A stretch of 64,000 nt of DNA, taken from positions 62,001 to 126,000 of the forward strand of contig NZ_JACCHP010000016.1 of assembly GCF_016031625.1 (NCBI RefSeq). Reading direction: 5' to 3'. Position numbers and translations under genes: made by a program. This DNA is from Bradyrhizobium agreste. Its GTDB lineage: Bacteria > Pseudomonadota > Alphaproteobacteria > Rhizobiales > Xanthobacteraceae. The notes beneath the pieces were generated by a model, which saw only the letters and a list, made by a program, of their open reading frames with translations, searched no databases and was not told the DNA's origin. Shown here in pieces: positions 8,406 through 17,202 of the stretch. Numbering within the stretch: the first letter of the stretch is position 1; the number at the start of each line of letters is the position of its first letter.

Positions 8406-8571
8406 TGTCACAATCTCCCCGCAAGATTTCACACGCGAGGAAGTGCACCCCATGATTGTGGCACATTCCGGTTAGGTACGTACCGCGTACCGGCCCTGCA
8501 CGCACTTAATCGATGGAATGATAGTTATTTGCGATTGCTAGAAATTCCCCCGATCCTGAGAGCGACGGTGT

Positions 8572-8844
8572 TCATTGCTTTGGCCAACCGCCACGCAGCA
8601 GATCGCGATAGCCGTGGCCTGCTAGCCACTTTGCCCGCGTCAGATGACTTACGAAGGTGCGTCGCGCACGATCCGGTTCAACGGTCGGGTCAAGCCCAAG
8701 CACAACGCGCGCGATTTCGCTCCAATCCGCTTTATCAGCGTCGGCATCGAGAAGTCGCATGTAGGTGACGGCGTGCTCCTTGTCATATGACGTGAGCTCG
8801 TGCGCGCTGGGAGCCAGTTCTGCGATCTTCGGGTCGGCCGGCAC
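8572..8844 (-). CDS. qseM: QseM-like DUF2285 antiactivator
   Basis: 90 residues from a GTG at 8844 with an AGGAG ribosome site nine bases upstream. It is a single DUF2285-type helical domain (ELTSYDKEHAVTYMRLLDADA, DWSEIARVVLGLDP, RARRTFVSHLTRAKWLAGHGY). In rhizobial ICEs a short DUF2285 protein, QseM, binds FseA and TraR and blocks element transfer. Size, domain and adjacency to the FseA-like gene (166 bases downstream, same strand) all fit. Proteins of this family are also common beside relaxase genes elsewhere, so the antiactivator role is inferred from context. Codon usage and frame look intact. Confidence 0.68.
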   Translation of the reverse strand: MPADPKIAELAPSAHELTSYDKEHAVTYMRLLDADADKADWSEIARVVLGLDPTVEPDRARRTFVSHLTRAKWLAGHGYRDLLRGGWPKQ

Positions 8845-9432
8845 TGACTGAAACTCCTACCGAACTGAAAATTCTATCGAAATCCGAGCAACGATAACGA
8901 ACTTAGGGTCATTTTGGTACCGCTCGAATCGTCGCGGCCCCTTGGCTTTTTGATCGTACCCTAACCGCGAACGCATCTGGAACGGCTCCATTCTGTGCAC
9001 TTGCTCTTTGATCGGCGCTGAATCTGCCTGCAGTCCATACGGTGGCTGATCGCAGACTGGCCACACAGCTGAGGCTGTCCTTGCCTCCTCACCCTACGGG
9101 CAACGGAGTGGAGGCCAGTCGTTTACCCGCCGGCTGGTGAAGGCCGCAGCCCAAAAGGGCAGCCAAGTGGAAACAATTCGTTGACTTTTCGAGCTCCAGC
9201 TGAACTGTCGTCCTATAGGGTCGCGGCGCCGGCAAAAAGCCGCAGGAAACTCTGGGGGCATTTTGCTGTCCCGCCAGTAGCGAGTTGTCGCGCTGCGAGG
9301 TCGCTTGTGATGGGCCAACGGCATTAAGAAGACAAACTCCAGGACATCTGCGTCTCACGTGACCTGCTGCGTTAAAGCAATAGTCCGCCGACAGCCAACT
9401 GCTTGTGTCGGAGCTTATCGGAATAGCTCGGC
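8845..9432. other. No supported gene
   Basis: About 590 bases between the qseM-like gene and the second XRE leader. Short frames exist on both strands, but none has a recognisable domain. A divergent qseC would be expected here if the ICE module were complete; I do not see one. Confidence 0.4.
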
Positions 9433-9476
9433 TATAACCAGTGGTTTCATAGCCGTCAGAATGACTGGCTTTGCGC
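9433..9476 (+). promoter_or_regulatory. Conserved leader of XRE gene B (shared with 5961-6004)
   Basis: Ungapped 44-base match (33 identical) to the leader of XRE gene A, both ending in GCGC directly before the ATG. A TATAAC at 9433 could be part of a promoter. Confidence 0.5.
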
Positions 9477-9758
9477 ATGAACGCTCGTGCGCTTGTGGCC
9501 TGGAATGTGCGCCGGATCCGTGTAGATCGCGGCATTCCGCAAGAGCGATTGGCTTATGATGCCGGGATCGACCGCTCATATTTGGGCGGCATTGAGCAGC
9601 AGAAAGAGAACCCGAGCATCGATCTCCTGGACTGTATCGCCGGCACGTTAAGTATTCACTTGTCCGAATTGTTCGCTGAGCCGGCCAGGGGTGCGGCGCC
9701 TCCCAAACCGATGTCCAGAGGACGCAAGCCAGCCCACCCGTGTCGGAACAGGAGGTAA
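9477..9758 (+). CDS. Small XRE-family HTH regulator B
   Basis: 93 residues, paralogous to XRE A across the whole length: NVRRIRVDRGIPQERLAYDAG, IDRSYLGGIEQQKENPSIDLL, GTLSIHLSELF, then a basic tail SRGRKPAHPCRNRR. The start is the ATG matching copy A; a TTG at 9471 would only add two residues. Differences fall partly in the recognition-helix region (SYLGGIEQQ versus SYMSGLERQ), so the two may read different or overlapping operators. It flanks the fseA/qseM-like genes on the other side from copy A. It may be the XRE component of the transfer control circuit, or simply a duplicated regulator. Confidence 0.8.
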   Translation: MNARALVAWNVRRIRVDRGIPQERLAYDAGIDRSYLGGIEQQKENPSIDLLDCIAGTLSIHLSELFAEPARGAAPPKPMSRGRKPAHPCRNRR

Positions 9759-10165
9759 ATATCGAGAGAGCGATGTTTATCGCGAACGACGGGGGCCCCG
9801 GAGCGGCTCACGTGCCCCCTTCGAGTCTACGGCGGCCATTCCGACCTCCGGCTGCAAAACAGCGCTCAGCGCCATCTGTGCCCAAGTAAGCCAGAGCATC
9901 TTCGAGATGAGCGCTTACGCCGCTCGCGTAAATCGATTGACCGGCCGCTTGAGCCCGAGGCTTTCTCTAAGAGTGCGTCCGGAGCTTGCCGACCTAAACT
10001 TGCCGCGTCGGCGCAATTCTGGACCAACAAACTCCGTGAACCCGCTCGAACCGATCTTCGGAATCACATGGAATCCATCGGCTGCATATTGAACGCGCCA
10101 CACTAAGTCGTGCTCTCCCGAACGACTGAAGCATCATCGTCACGAAGCTCTCAGTACCAAAAAAC
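9759..10165. other. No supported gene
   Basis: About 400 bases with no recognisable coding region or repeat. Confidence 0.4.
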
Positions 10166-10470
10166 TCAAAAGAAATGGAAAACGATACAAATCGAGGCGG
10201 CAATTTCCGTGACGTTCCCGCTATCGCTGAACAGCTTGACCAAAGGTTGGGTAAAACTCACAACGGCCGCAGAAGACACAACCGAAAGCGCGACAGTCAT
10301 CGACAGCATGAGCGTTGCGGCCTTGAATAACCGAAACCCAGAACAGCTTGATAGCCCATAAAAAAGCTGGTGGTAATGCAGTGCGCCGATCGGGAGCAAT
10401 CGCACAGCTATTCCCCTGGCCGCGATGCAATCGTCCCCGAACGGCGCAGCAGCCCCGTACAAGAGCATGG
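10166..10470 (-). pseudogene. MATE-family transporter C-terminal fragment
   Basis: On the minus strand a hydrophobic segment reads LFKAATLMLSMTVALSVVSSA followed by FTQPLVKLFSDSGNVTEIA, which resembles the last transmembrane helices of MATE exporters (aromatic-loop PL..LF(T/S)D...V). The rest of the protein is absent and the surrounding frame is disrupted. An intact MATE gene occurs at 28414-29829, but this fragment does not look like a direct copy of it. Confidence 0.38.
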
Positions 10471-10509
10471 AGGCACTGGCAGATAAAATGCCGGTCTTGG
10501 TCGCTGGCG

Positions 10510-10720
10510 CTCCGACCGCATATGACGGAAATGTCGCGGTCGTCCATAACGGAATCATCGAGAACTTTCGCGAGTTGCGCGCTCAACTTAACAGAATGGC
10601 GCCAAATTTGCCTCCGACACGGACACTGAGGTCGTGAGACGGGTCCAGGGCGAAGAGGCGGCGCGGAAAATGGCGCTGCAAACCCGCTCGATGGTTCAAG
10701 CTCGCGCCAGCCGCCCGCCG
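10510..10720 (+). pseudogene. GlmS/NodM amidotransferase fragment
   Basis: The segment DGNVAVVHNGIIENFRELRA is the highly conserved core of the N-terminal glutaminase domain of glutamine:fructose-6-phosphate aminotransferase. A following TDTEVV-like stretch is reached after a frame change near 10617. The catalytic N-terminal Cys region and the isomerase domains are missing. Rhizobia carry a symbiotic paralog, nodM, so this may be a nodulation-gene scar, but a glmS origin is equally possible. Confidence 0.65.
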
Positions 10721-11134
10721 AGCACGTCGACAGGACTTGATTCGCACGTAGCGTCAAATTGTAGTTTCGAGAAACAAGCCGCCACGGCCGTTGGAAAAGC
10801 CGGCGCAGGCCAGTGCCTCACCCGGGAGCATCGCATGACGCCACCTATGTACCGACTATAGGCCAAGGCTCGCGGCTTCGGTTTGGAAGGGCTTGGCTTG
10901 GCAACTCCGCACCGCTGCACGCAGTTGCGCTGAGATCGACAAAGCGCTCGCAACTTGGCGCACCACCGACTAGGGCCTACGAGCAATGGGCTGTACTTTA
11001 ACCGCCCACTGTCGGCTCGCGCACCGCCAACGCCGCAGACTGCGCCATGCCACGTCCACGAAACGGACTGTTATTGGATCGTCTTGCGCACTCTCGATGG
11101 CAACTGCCGTCTGCGCATCAACAGGGAAACCGAC
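10721..11134. other. No supported gene
   Basis: About 410 bases of apparent debris before the hisC-like gene. A GGGAAACC stretch just before 11135 may be its ribosome site. Confidence 0.4.
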
Positions 11135-12235
11135 ATGATCGATGCAAAGCTGCAAAGTGTGCTCTCTTCTCTTGCGCAGCCGGCTAAGGAGCTAGGCGCT
11201 CAATCACCCGGACGGCGGGCGCCAGATGCACGTTACGTGAAGCTAAACACCAATGAGAACCCATTTCCACTACCAACAATGGTATGGCGAAGTGCGATCT
11301 CGGCGCTCGAACGTCAGTATTTGTATCCGGAAGACGACAACATCGGCCTGAGAGAAGCCGCCGCTGACGCCTACGGCCTCTCAAAGGACCATGTGATCGC
11401 CGGCAACGGCTCGTCGGAGCTTCTCGCCCTGATCTACAGGGCCTTCCTTGGACCCGGCGACAGCGTCGCAATGATATCTCCTGGATTCTCGTTCAATCGA
11501 AAGCTTGCTCTGTTGCAGAGCGCCAGGCTCCTCGAAGTATCGTGGATCGACTCGCATTCGATTCCGATTGACCAATTGCTCTTCGGTCCGGCAAAGGAGG
11601 CCAAGTTCATCTTGCTGGCCAATCCCAATAACCCAACCGGGACGTTCGTCTCTATCGCCGACATCGAACGGCTCGTTGCACAGTCTGATCGCTTAATCGT
11701 GCTGGACGAGGCCTATGTCGACTTCGCGCCGGATAACGGTCTGAGGCTCGTCCGCCGCTATCCCAACCTTCTGCTCCTGAGGACTTTGTCGAAGAGCTAT
11801 GCGGCCGCGGGCATTCGCGTCGGCTTCGGCCTTGGTCACCCAGAGATTATTGGACGGCTGCGAAACATCCAGAACGTTTTCAACATGAACATCATAGGGC
11901 AAGCGGTCGGAGTCAGCATCCTTTCACATCGCGCGGCCTACGAGGAGAATCATAGGCATATCAAACACGAAAGAGAACGAGTTGCGGCCCAACTGCGTCA
12001 ATTCGGATTCGGTGTAGCGCCTTCTCATACCAATTTCTTGCTGGCGCGGGTGCCGAATGGACACGACGGCAGTTGGTGGCATGCCGCGCTGGAAAGTCAC
12101 GGCATACTCGTTGCTGTCTTTGCAGATGAAGGTCTTGACGACTGCATTCGCATCAGCATCGGCACAAGGGAGCAAATGGACTCGTTCTTGACAGCGGTTG
12201 CGGCGATCTCAGAGCGCATGAAAAGAGATGAATAG
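11135..12235 (+). CDS. HisC-like aminotransferase (PLP, class I/II)
   Basis: 366 residues, normal HisC length, from the ATG at 11135; a longer upstream frame lacks family similarity. The family hallmarks are visible: KLNTNENPFPLP at 36-47, GNGSSELL near 90, NPNNPTGT at 163-170, D191-E-A-Y194, and the PLP lysine K220 in LRTLSKSYAAAGIRVG. HisC enzymes transaminate histidinol phosphate with glutamate, and relatives act on other phosphorylated or phosphonylated amino acids. Because it lies between two phosphonate loci and not in a his operon, I suggest it could interconvert phosphonopyruvate and phosphonoalanine. This is inference from context, and a plain histidinol-phosphate or aromatic aminotransferase paralog remains possible. 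It appears monocistronic. Confidence 0.85.
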   Translation: MIDAKLQSVLSSLAQPAKELGAQSPGRRAPDARYVKLNTNENPFPLPTMVWRSAISALERQYLYPEDDNIGLREAAADAYGLSKDHVIAGNGSSELLALIYRAFLGPGDSVAMISPGFSFNRKLALLQSARLLEVSWIDSHSIPIDQLLFGPAKEAKFILLANPNNPTGTFVSIADIERLVAQSDRLIVLDEAYVDFAPDNGLRLVRRYPNLLLLRTLSKSYAAAGIRVGFGLGHPEIIGRLRNIQNVFNMNIIGQAVGVSILSHRAAYEENHRHIKHERERVAAQLRQFGFGVAPSHTNFLLARVPNGHDGSWWHAALESHGILVAVFADEGLDDCIRISIGTREQMDSFLTAVAAISERMKRDE

Positions 12236-12384
12236 CCAACCGCACGCCGATGTGCGCTCGTTTCACTATACTGCTAGTGGAACGAGAAGGCCGCAACAGC
12301 GCCTCGCAGCAGACACCCCATGCAGCTGAGCGCCAAGCGGTCGCCAATACTGGCTTCCCCCGCGGATCCTGCGGAGCCGAAGCG

Positions 12385-12850
12385 TCACCACGATGTCGCG
12401 CCTCGTGAGTTGCTGGTCAAAACTAAGATCGAGCCAGAGGGCCGCGCGATGAACAATGTCTCCAGGGGGATATAAATGTTGGTGCCGTCGAGCTTGAAGG
12501 AATAGCCGGTCGGAACGACGAGCCCAGCCACGGGCTCCGAGCAGCCGAGCCGCTCGAACTTCTCCATCGATTGTGGCGGCGCACTCTCTGACGACGATGT
12601 GCCGAGCACAATCAAGAGCTCGTCTTTGAGATAGGCGATGAACCTGAAATAGGCGAAGCCGACGAACCGCGCGATCAACCCGCGATCACGAATAGCGCAG
12701 CCGCCGCTTAGAACAGCGCGATCAATCCGGTAAGATTGGCTAGCGCCGAGGTCCGAAACTGCCGATTGTAAATACCATGGCGGCGAACGCTCCGATCGGC
12801 GCGTCTTTCAGGATAATGGCGAACACGCCGAACACAGGCGGCCTCAGACG
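12385..12850 (-). pseudogene. dctA: C4-dicarboxylate transporter DctA, internal fragment
   Basis: On the minus strand the DctA core is unmistakable: FRFIAYLKDELLIVLGTSSSES, then FERLGCSEPVAGLVVPTGYSF and LDGTNIYIPLETLFIA. Upstream pieces FAIILKDAPIGAFAAMVFTIG and LANLTGLIALF lie in broken frame with an in-frame stop near 12703. Both ends of the ~440-residue transporter are missing. DctA feeds dicarboxylates to nitrogen-fixing bacteroids, so this is a leftover of a symbiosis-related gene. Confidence 0.8.
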
Positions 12851-13732
12851 GGCCGCGCATGCTGGTGAGCTGGTTAGAAGGCTTCGATTTCAGCCGTTTG
12901 GTCGAAATGGGGCATATTCACCCGGATGTCCGCGTTCCTGAGTGTGTCGGCGACCGAGAATGCCGTTGCCGTGATTCCCCCTTTCGGCCTCCGCGCGGGA
13001 AGCCTCGATTTGGGTGCGCTGTCAGGCCTCGCCACGCTCTGTTGTCGGATAGCAGCTTCACCTCAGCGTTCCGAATGAAGCGGCAGCCGACTTGGTTGCG
13101 GACGGCCCAAGACTTGTCAAGACGATGAAACCTTCCGCGATTCTCGTCGCCGCCCTCAGGACAACGTGAGCCGGAGCGACGCGGGCCTACAGAGGAGCTT
13201 GTCGCCAAGCGAGATGGCGAGGCCTGCAGTTCGCGGCTGCGGGACGGGATGAACTTAGGCGATATGAGATTGAGAGTATCGATTGATCCGCGGCTCACGG
13301 AAGCGCATTTTCGCATTAAGCTTGCATGTCTCAGGCGTCGATAATCGATGGAACAGATGATGATGGCGATGTTTTCACTGGCCGGCCGTGCGCACGCCCG
13401 TAGCGACGATTGGATGAAAATCTCTCCCAATTTGGTGCGATCAAAGACTCGTCGGTTCGCTTTCTGTGAAGGGCGGTGCGAATGTTGATGTTCTCTTTCC
13501 TTTTGCGTACGCTACCAAAGTTAGCAATTGGTCAGGATCAAAGACGCGTGTCACTGACAGGTTGATGAACGTCGGACCAATCAAACGTTAGCTGCAGGTG
13601 TTCGGACATGGAGCATCAACCACAATTGGTTCTCACCGGCGGCGCTGATCGATGCGCAGACTTGTCGCCTGCGGAAAAGCTGTGCGCTTCCTCCAACGAG
13701 CGTCCGGCTGGCTGAGAGAGGACTCATTGTTG
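12851..13732. other. Gene-poor stretch
   Basis: About 880 bases. Several frames exist on both strands, but none shows a recognisable domain or credible start. Confidence 0.4.
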
Positions 13733-13870
13733 GTCGCTGTTGCCGGAGCCGGGATTATGGGCGTGTCGCTCGCGCTTCATTTCGCCGCGAACGAAATGAC
13801 GGTATTGTTGTTTGATGGTACTGTCCCCGGCTCTGGAGCGACTGCAAAAAGTTTCGCGTGCCTAAACTAA
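13733..13870 (+). pseudogene. FAD-dependent oxidoreductase N-terminal fragment
   Basis: The segment VAVAGAGIMGVSLALHFAAN, continuing to VLLFDGTVPGSGATAKS, is the dinucleotide-binding start of a DAO-type FAD oxidoreductase (GxGxxG, then an acidic residue after beta-2, then G.G.S/A.S-like motif). A stop at 13868 ends it after about 45 residues, and the body of the enzyme is not recognisable downstream. Possible families include D-amino-acid or glycine oxidases. Confidence 0.6.
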
Positions 13871-14449
13871 GTGATGATTGCAATATCACCGCGCGAAAGT
13901 CGAGCGCCGGGGACTGCGCTTCGCGTCTCCAGCAAGATGGGGTTACGAGCAGGCTGCAGCCTGTGCCGGTCGCGGCTGGCAAAACGAGCCGCGCACAAAA
14001 GGCGTCCTGCGATCCGGAGTAGCTCCGGCGGCTGTTATCGAGCTGGAGGACGAGGTCGATAAGGTTCGCGTCTGCGAGGCAAACGGCGCCTTGGCGCGCA
14101 CTCCTCGGCGGGCGCGTAGCTGGCTAACTTCAATCAAGATGACCTTTCGGTATGGATTTATCACGCGGCATGGCTCGGTTGCGTTTTGGCTTCGCTTTGG
14201 TTCACATCTTTGTCGAAAACGAAGACTCGGGGTCTCATCCGAAAGGCCGGCCTTGCGGCTTCGCTCCTTGCCGCGCCACAGCATGCCGGTGGCAAGGCCC
14301 ATCATCTCCACTTTGATAGTGCTATGCGACAACACCCATCCAAGTTTGGCCTTTGTCACGGAAGATTTCCTCGTATTTTTCACCCTCGAGGATTTCCTGC
14401 GCATAGTGGTTATATGGCGGCGGAATTCGTCTCAGGCTGGGAGGTGGTT
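13871..14449. other. No supported gene
   Basis: About 580 bases between the oxidoreductase fragment and the Lrp gene. It may contain decayed remains of the oxidoreductase, but I cannot trace them. A GGGAGG ribosome site for the Lrp gene lies at its right end. Confidence 0.4.
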
Positions 14450-14926
14450 ATGCAGTACGACCGAATAGACGCCCGCATTCTCGAGATCGTGCAAAAGAAT
14501 AACCGTCTGACTTCAGATGTGATCGGCGAGATGGCCGGGCTTTCTGCTACCGCGTGCCAACGACGGTTGAAGAGACTCCGCTCGGAGGGCATCATCCAGG
14601 CCGACGTGTCGGTTGTATCGCCGAGGGCGGTCGGGCGACCTATTCAAGTACTTGCGCTGGTGACCTTGGAGCGCGAAAGCGCCGATATCATCGATAAGTT
14701 CAAAAAAGCCATCAAATCATCGATCGACGTCGTCAACGGCTTTTACGTCACGGGCGATGCCGACTTCGTCCTGTACATTACCGCGCGGTCCATGGAGGAG
14801 TATGAGGAGTTCACACGGCGCTTCTTCTACGAAAATCGCGATATCAAGGGCTTCAAGAGCATGGTCATATTGGATCGCGTAAAGGCCGGATTTGCCGTTC
14901 CGGTTGAGCTTCCCCCAGACGATTGA
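14450..14926 (+). CDS. Lrp/AsnC-family regulator
   Basis: 158 residues. The ATG at 14450 is preceded by GGGAGG at good spacing and gives the standard family start (MQYDRIDARILEIVQKNNR). The N-terminal winged HTH runs to about residue 60 (LTSDVIGEMAGLSATACQRRL, LRSEGII). The RAM ligand domain follows (PIQVLALVTLERE, FYVTGDADFVLYITARSMEEY, RDIKGFKSMVILDRVK). Such proteins bind amino acids or similar ligands and control amino-acid uptake or catabolism genes, often a divergent neighbour. Here the upstream neighbour is a broken FAD oxidoreductase, which may have been its target. Full length and apparently functional. Confidence 0.88.
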   Translation: MQYDRIDARILEIVQKNNRLTSDVIGEMAGLSATACQRRLKRLRSEGIIQADVSVVSPRAVGRPIQVLALVTLERESADIIDKFKKAIKSSIDVVNGFYVTGDADFVLYITARSMEEYEEFTRRFFYENRDIKGFKSMVILDRVKAGFAVPVELPPDD

Positions 14927-15253
14927 CTGCACCGATAAGGGCGATCGTCTCGCGCCCGCAATTGAGGTTTTGACCTGACCGTTCCAGCCCGGTCATGCGG
15001 CAATGCCGTGGACGCAATCATCGCACAGCTAGACTAACGGCAAGATACAAAAAGAAAATATGTAGTGCGTTGAGTCCGACCATTAGCGGGCACGCTGGAC
15101 AAGGCCGGCGAGTAATCTCACGCTCAGAATTGTGATTGTAGCCTAGGCCAGCGCGAACCAATCCCTCTGTTTACCAGATCCCCAAATAGCCAATTTGCGG
15201 CGCACGCGCGTCTGTCCTGCCCGTGAGAATTCCCATTTAATCTCGTCGAGTCC
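14927..15253. other. No supported gene
   Basis: 327 bases between convergent genes; nothing recognisable, and no clear hairpin with a T-run seen. Confidence 0.4.
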
Positions 15254-15661
15254 TTAGGATTTCCTCGGCGCTACGCAGTTCGTGTCCTCGCAACGAATCC
15301 AGAACGCGCCGAGCGCGACGAGGTCGAAGTTCGGCTCGACGGTACCTTCTTCAAAGCGGTCACACCACAGGAGCTGGCCGCGCCAGATTATAAAATGACT
15401 GCAGCATCCTCCGTCTCGCCAAACCGACGGATAGAGGGTTGGCTTGTCGGCCGCATATCTGGTCTCCAAGACTTTTCCTACGCGTGGATCGAGATTGACG
15501 ACGAGCGCTTCGCCGCATCCGTCGGGACAGCGTATCAGGACCGAGCGCAGCGCGCCTCGCTGAATGACCACCACATCGCCCGGAGCGGCAAGGCATCTTT
15601 TCTCGCTCATGCGGTATTCCGCAAAACCGAGCAGGTTCGCCCTCCTCGCAACCATGCTCAT
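15254..15661 (-). CDS. DUF6527-like cysteine-rich protein
   Basis: 135 residues from ATG 15661, preceded by GAGGAAGAC; longer starts are possible. The core IRCPDGCGEALVVNLDPRVG, then TLYPSVWRDGGCCSHFI and WRGQLLWCDRFEEG, resembles the DUF6527 family. Cysteines C45, C49, C86/C87 and C100 look like a metal-binding set. DUF6527 genes commonly sit beside E1/ThiF-like and E2-like proteins of bacterial ubiquitin-like systems (from memory of the family). No such partner is adjacent here, although an E2-like protein lies about 4 kb away at 19858-20859. Assignment is by resemblance; function is unknown. Confidence 0.58.
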   Translation of the reverse strand: MSMVARRANLLGFAEYRMSEKRCLAAPGDVVVIQRGALRSVLIRCPDGCGEALVVNLDPRVGKVLETRYAADKPTLYPSVWRDGGCCSHFIIWRGQLLWCDRFEEGTVEPNFDLVALGAFWIRCEDTNCVAPRKS

Positions 15662-16024
15662 GTCTTCCTCGCCGCGTCTGGATCGCTCGCAGCGGATGAT
15701 CACGCCGCACCCGCGCCTACAGATCAAACGTAGCTAAATAGCTCGCGCGTTCGATTGTCACCACCGCGCACGCATCTCCGTATCTCATCGGGGTCAATGA
15801 ATCGTGGGCGCTGGTCGGCGGCCAGCGCCGTTTCCTACGGCCATGCTAGTGGTCCGCGGAGCCCGCAGTGATGATCGGCGACCAAATAGAAGCACGATTC
15901 ATAGTAACGGCGCCTGTAATATGGCTATACAGCTGCGGGCCCGCATTTCCGCCGGGGCAACCCACAGTGGCCCCTTACATTTCGCTATATCTGTATTAGC
16001 GGGAACCGAACCGCGGCCGCCACC
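15662..16024. other. No supported gene; start of long repeat B
   Basis: About 360 bases. From about 15880 it matches the flank of LuxR-HTH copy A. Confidence 0.4.
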
Positions 16025-16234
16025 TTAAATAAGGCGCAGACGCCGTCCCTTGACGACGCACTGGGTACGGCTGGTCTCTTCCAGCTTTCGCATTGCATTT
16101 TTGACATGAAAGTTGACGGTGTTGTCGCTCACTTTCAGGATGACTCCGATGGCCCAGGATGACTTCCCCTCCTCGACCCATCGTAAGCACTGTCTTTCCC
16201 GCGCCGACGAAACAATCTCTTTCACATCGGCCAT
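16025..16234 (-). CDS. LuxR-type HTH-only regulator, copy B
   Basis: 69 residues, paralogous to copy A over the full length, with the same MAD start, the same CCAGGAGAAA ribosome site, and the same truncated architecture (HTH only). Substitutions relative to copy A include AIGVILKVSDNTVNFHVKNA and KGRRLRLI at the end. That both copies stay open with identical boundaries argues that the short form is the real gene and not a random fragment. It lies beside a disrupted pepM but could still regulate the downstream CDP-alcohol phosphatidyltransferase and PLP enzyme, or act in trans on locus A. Confidence 0.72.
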   Translation of the reverse strand: MADVKEIVSSARERQCLRWVEEGKSSWAIGVILKVSDNTVNFHVKNAMRKLEETSRTQCVVKGRRLRLI

Positions 16235-16745
16235 GAGTTTCTCCTGGAGCAGAGAGGACGTGGAATGAGATCAGCAAACGCCATACCAGTCAGTGGCATC
16301 GCAAACTCTCGGGGAGATTTCCGGTTCACTTGTCCGGAGACTGCCACCCAACTGCAGCCCTATCGACGGGATTGCGACATATGTCGAAAACGCAACAGCA
16401 GTAACTACGACAACCGGAGCAGTCGATATTTGCTCAACGTCTGTGTGAGCTGGATATCACTTTTTGGCGAGACGTCCTCCCGCAAGGGGTGAATGCTCTG
16501 TGAAGGCGCCGTAACACCCGGCTTGCGAGCCGAGATCCTTCATTTGCACCAAAGCTTTCCTTTCCAGCGTGTCGCTCGGATCCACCCATCACAACGGCCC
16601 GGCGTTCGGCGTCCATCCTGAGGCGATCATGCAAGCTTTTACGTCCCAATCACCTACCAACGCTGGTCATTGATCGGCAGCACAGCAAAAAGGTATGAGC
16701 AGTGCGGTTTGCGCCAATCGACCGCCGGCTAACAGGAACTTCTGT
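16235..16745. promoter_or_regulatory. Divergent luxR-HTH/pepM control region, copy B
   Basis: About 510 bases, conserved with 559-1085 and containing the copy B palindrome. No gene seen. Confidence 0.45.
16375..16386. promoter_or_regulatory. Palindrome CGACATATGTCG, candidate LuxR-type operator B
   Basis: Perfect 12-base palindrome at the position equivalent to 716-725. Its core is unchanged while nearby bases differ between copies. Confidence 0.45.
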
Positions 16746-17197
16746 ATGAAGTATCAACCACAATCCGCTCGGCCCAACGCCGGTCATCAATGCACTCGGC
16801 CGTCGCCTGTCGAAATGCTTCGTGCCCAGGTCTGCTCGAATGGCGAGCTCTCATTTCTGATGGAGGCGCATGACGGCCTGTCCGCCACAATCGCCGAGAG
16901 CTCAGGATTCAAGGGTCTCTGGGCGTCCGGTCTGTCGATTGCCTGTTCCCTAGGTTACCGCGAGGCGAACGAAGCATCGTGGAGCCAGCTTGTCGGGGCC
17001 GTTGAGCGGATCGTTGATTCGAGCCAACTTCCTGTCCTGGTTGACGGCGACGAGGCTTCGGGAATTTCAACAATGCTCGCCTGTTGGCGCGCAAGCTCCT
17101 CCAGCGCGGCGCTGCCGGCGTCGCACTGGAGGACAGCTGTTTTCCGAAGATGAACTCGTTTGTTGGGGATCGGCATCCCCCTCGCCGATATCGACGA
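16746..17197 (+). pseudogene. pepM: PEP mutase, truncated and frameshifted (copy B)
   Basis: It starts MKYQPQSARPNAGHQCTRPS, matching pepM copy A. A one-base deletion near 17050 (GACGAGGCTTCG versus GACGGGGGCTTCG) shifts the frame inside the Mg-binding motif; an extra C near 17178 shifts it again. The gene is then cut off at about 17197, after the GATATCGACGA that corresponds to residue ~150 of pepM, so the C-terminal half of the barrel is lost. The EDSCFPKMNS motif is present, so the unusual Ser predates the split of the two copies. No active PEP mutase can come from this copy. Confidence 0.9.
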
Positions 17198-17202
17198 CTC
17201 AG

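Larger units (their letters stand above)
15880..17197. repeat. Long direct repeat, copy B (partner 280-1530)
   Basis: Same gene order and orientation as copy A: LuxR-HTH, divergent control region, start of pepM. The match stops at about 17197 inside pepM, where the nucleotidyltransferase sequence takes over. Confidence 0.85.

Noticed and set aside
12918..13430. Minus-strand frame of 170 codons
   Set aside because: Arg/Ser-rich sequence typical of the complement of GC-rich non-coding DNA; no motif found.
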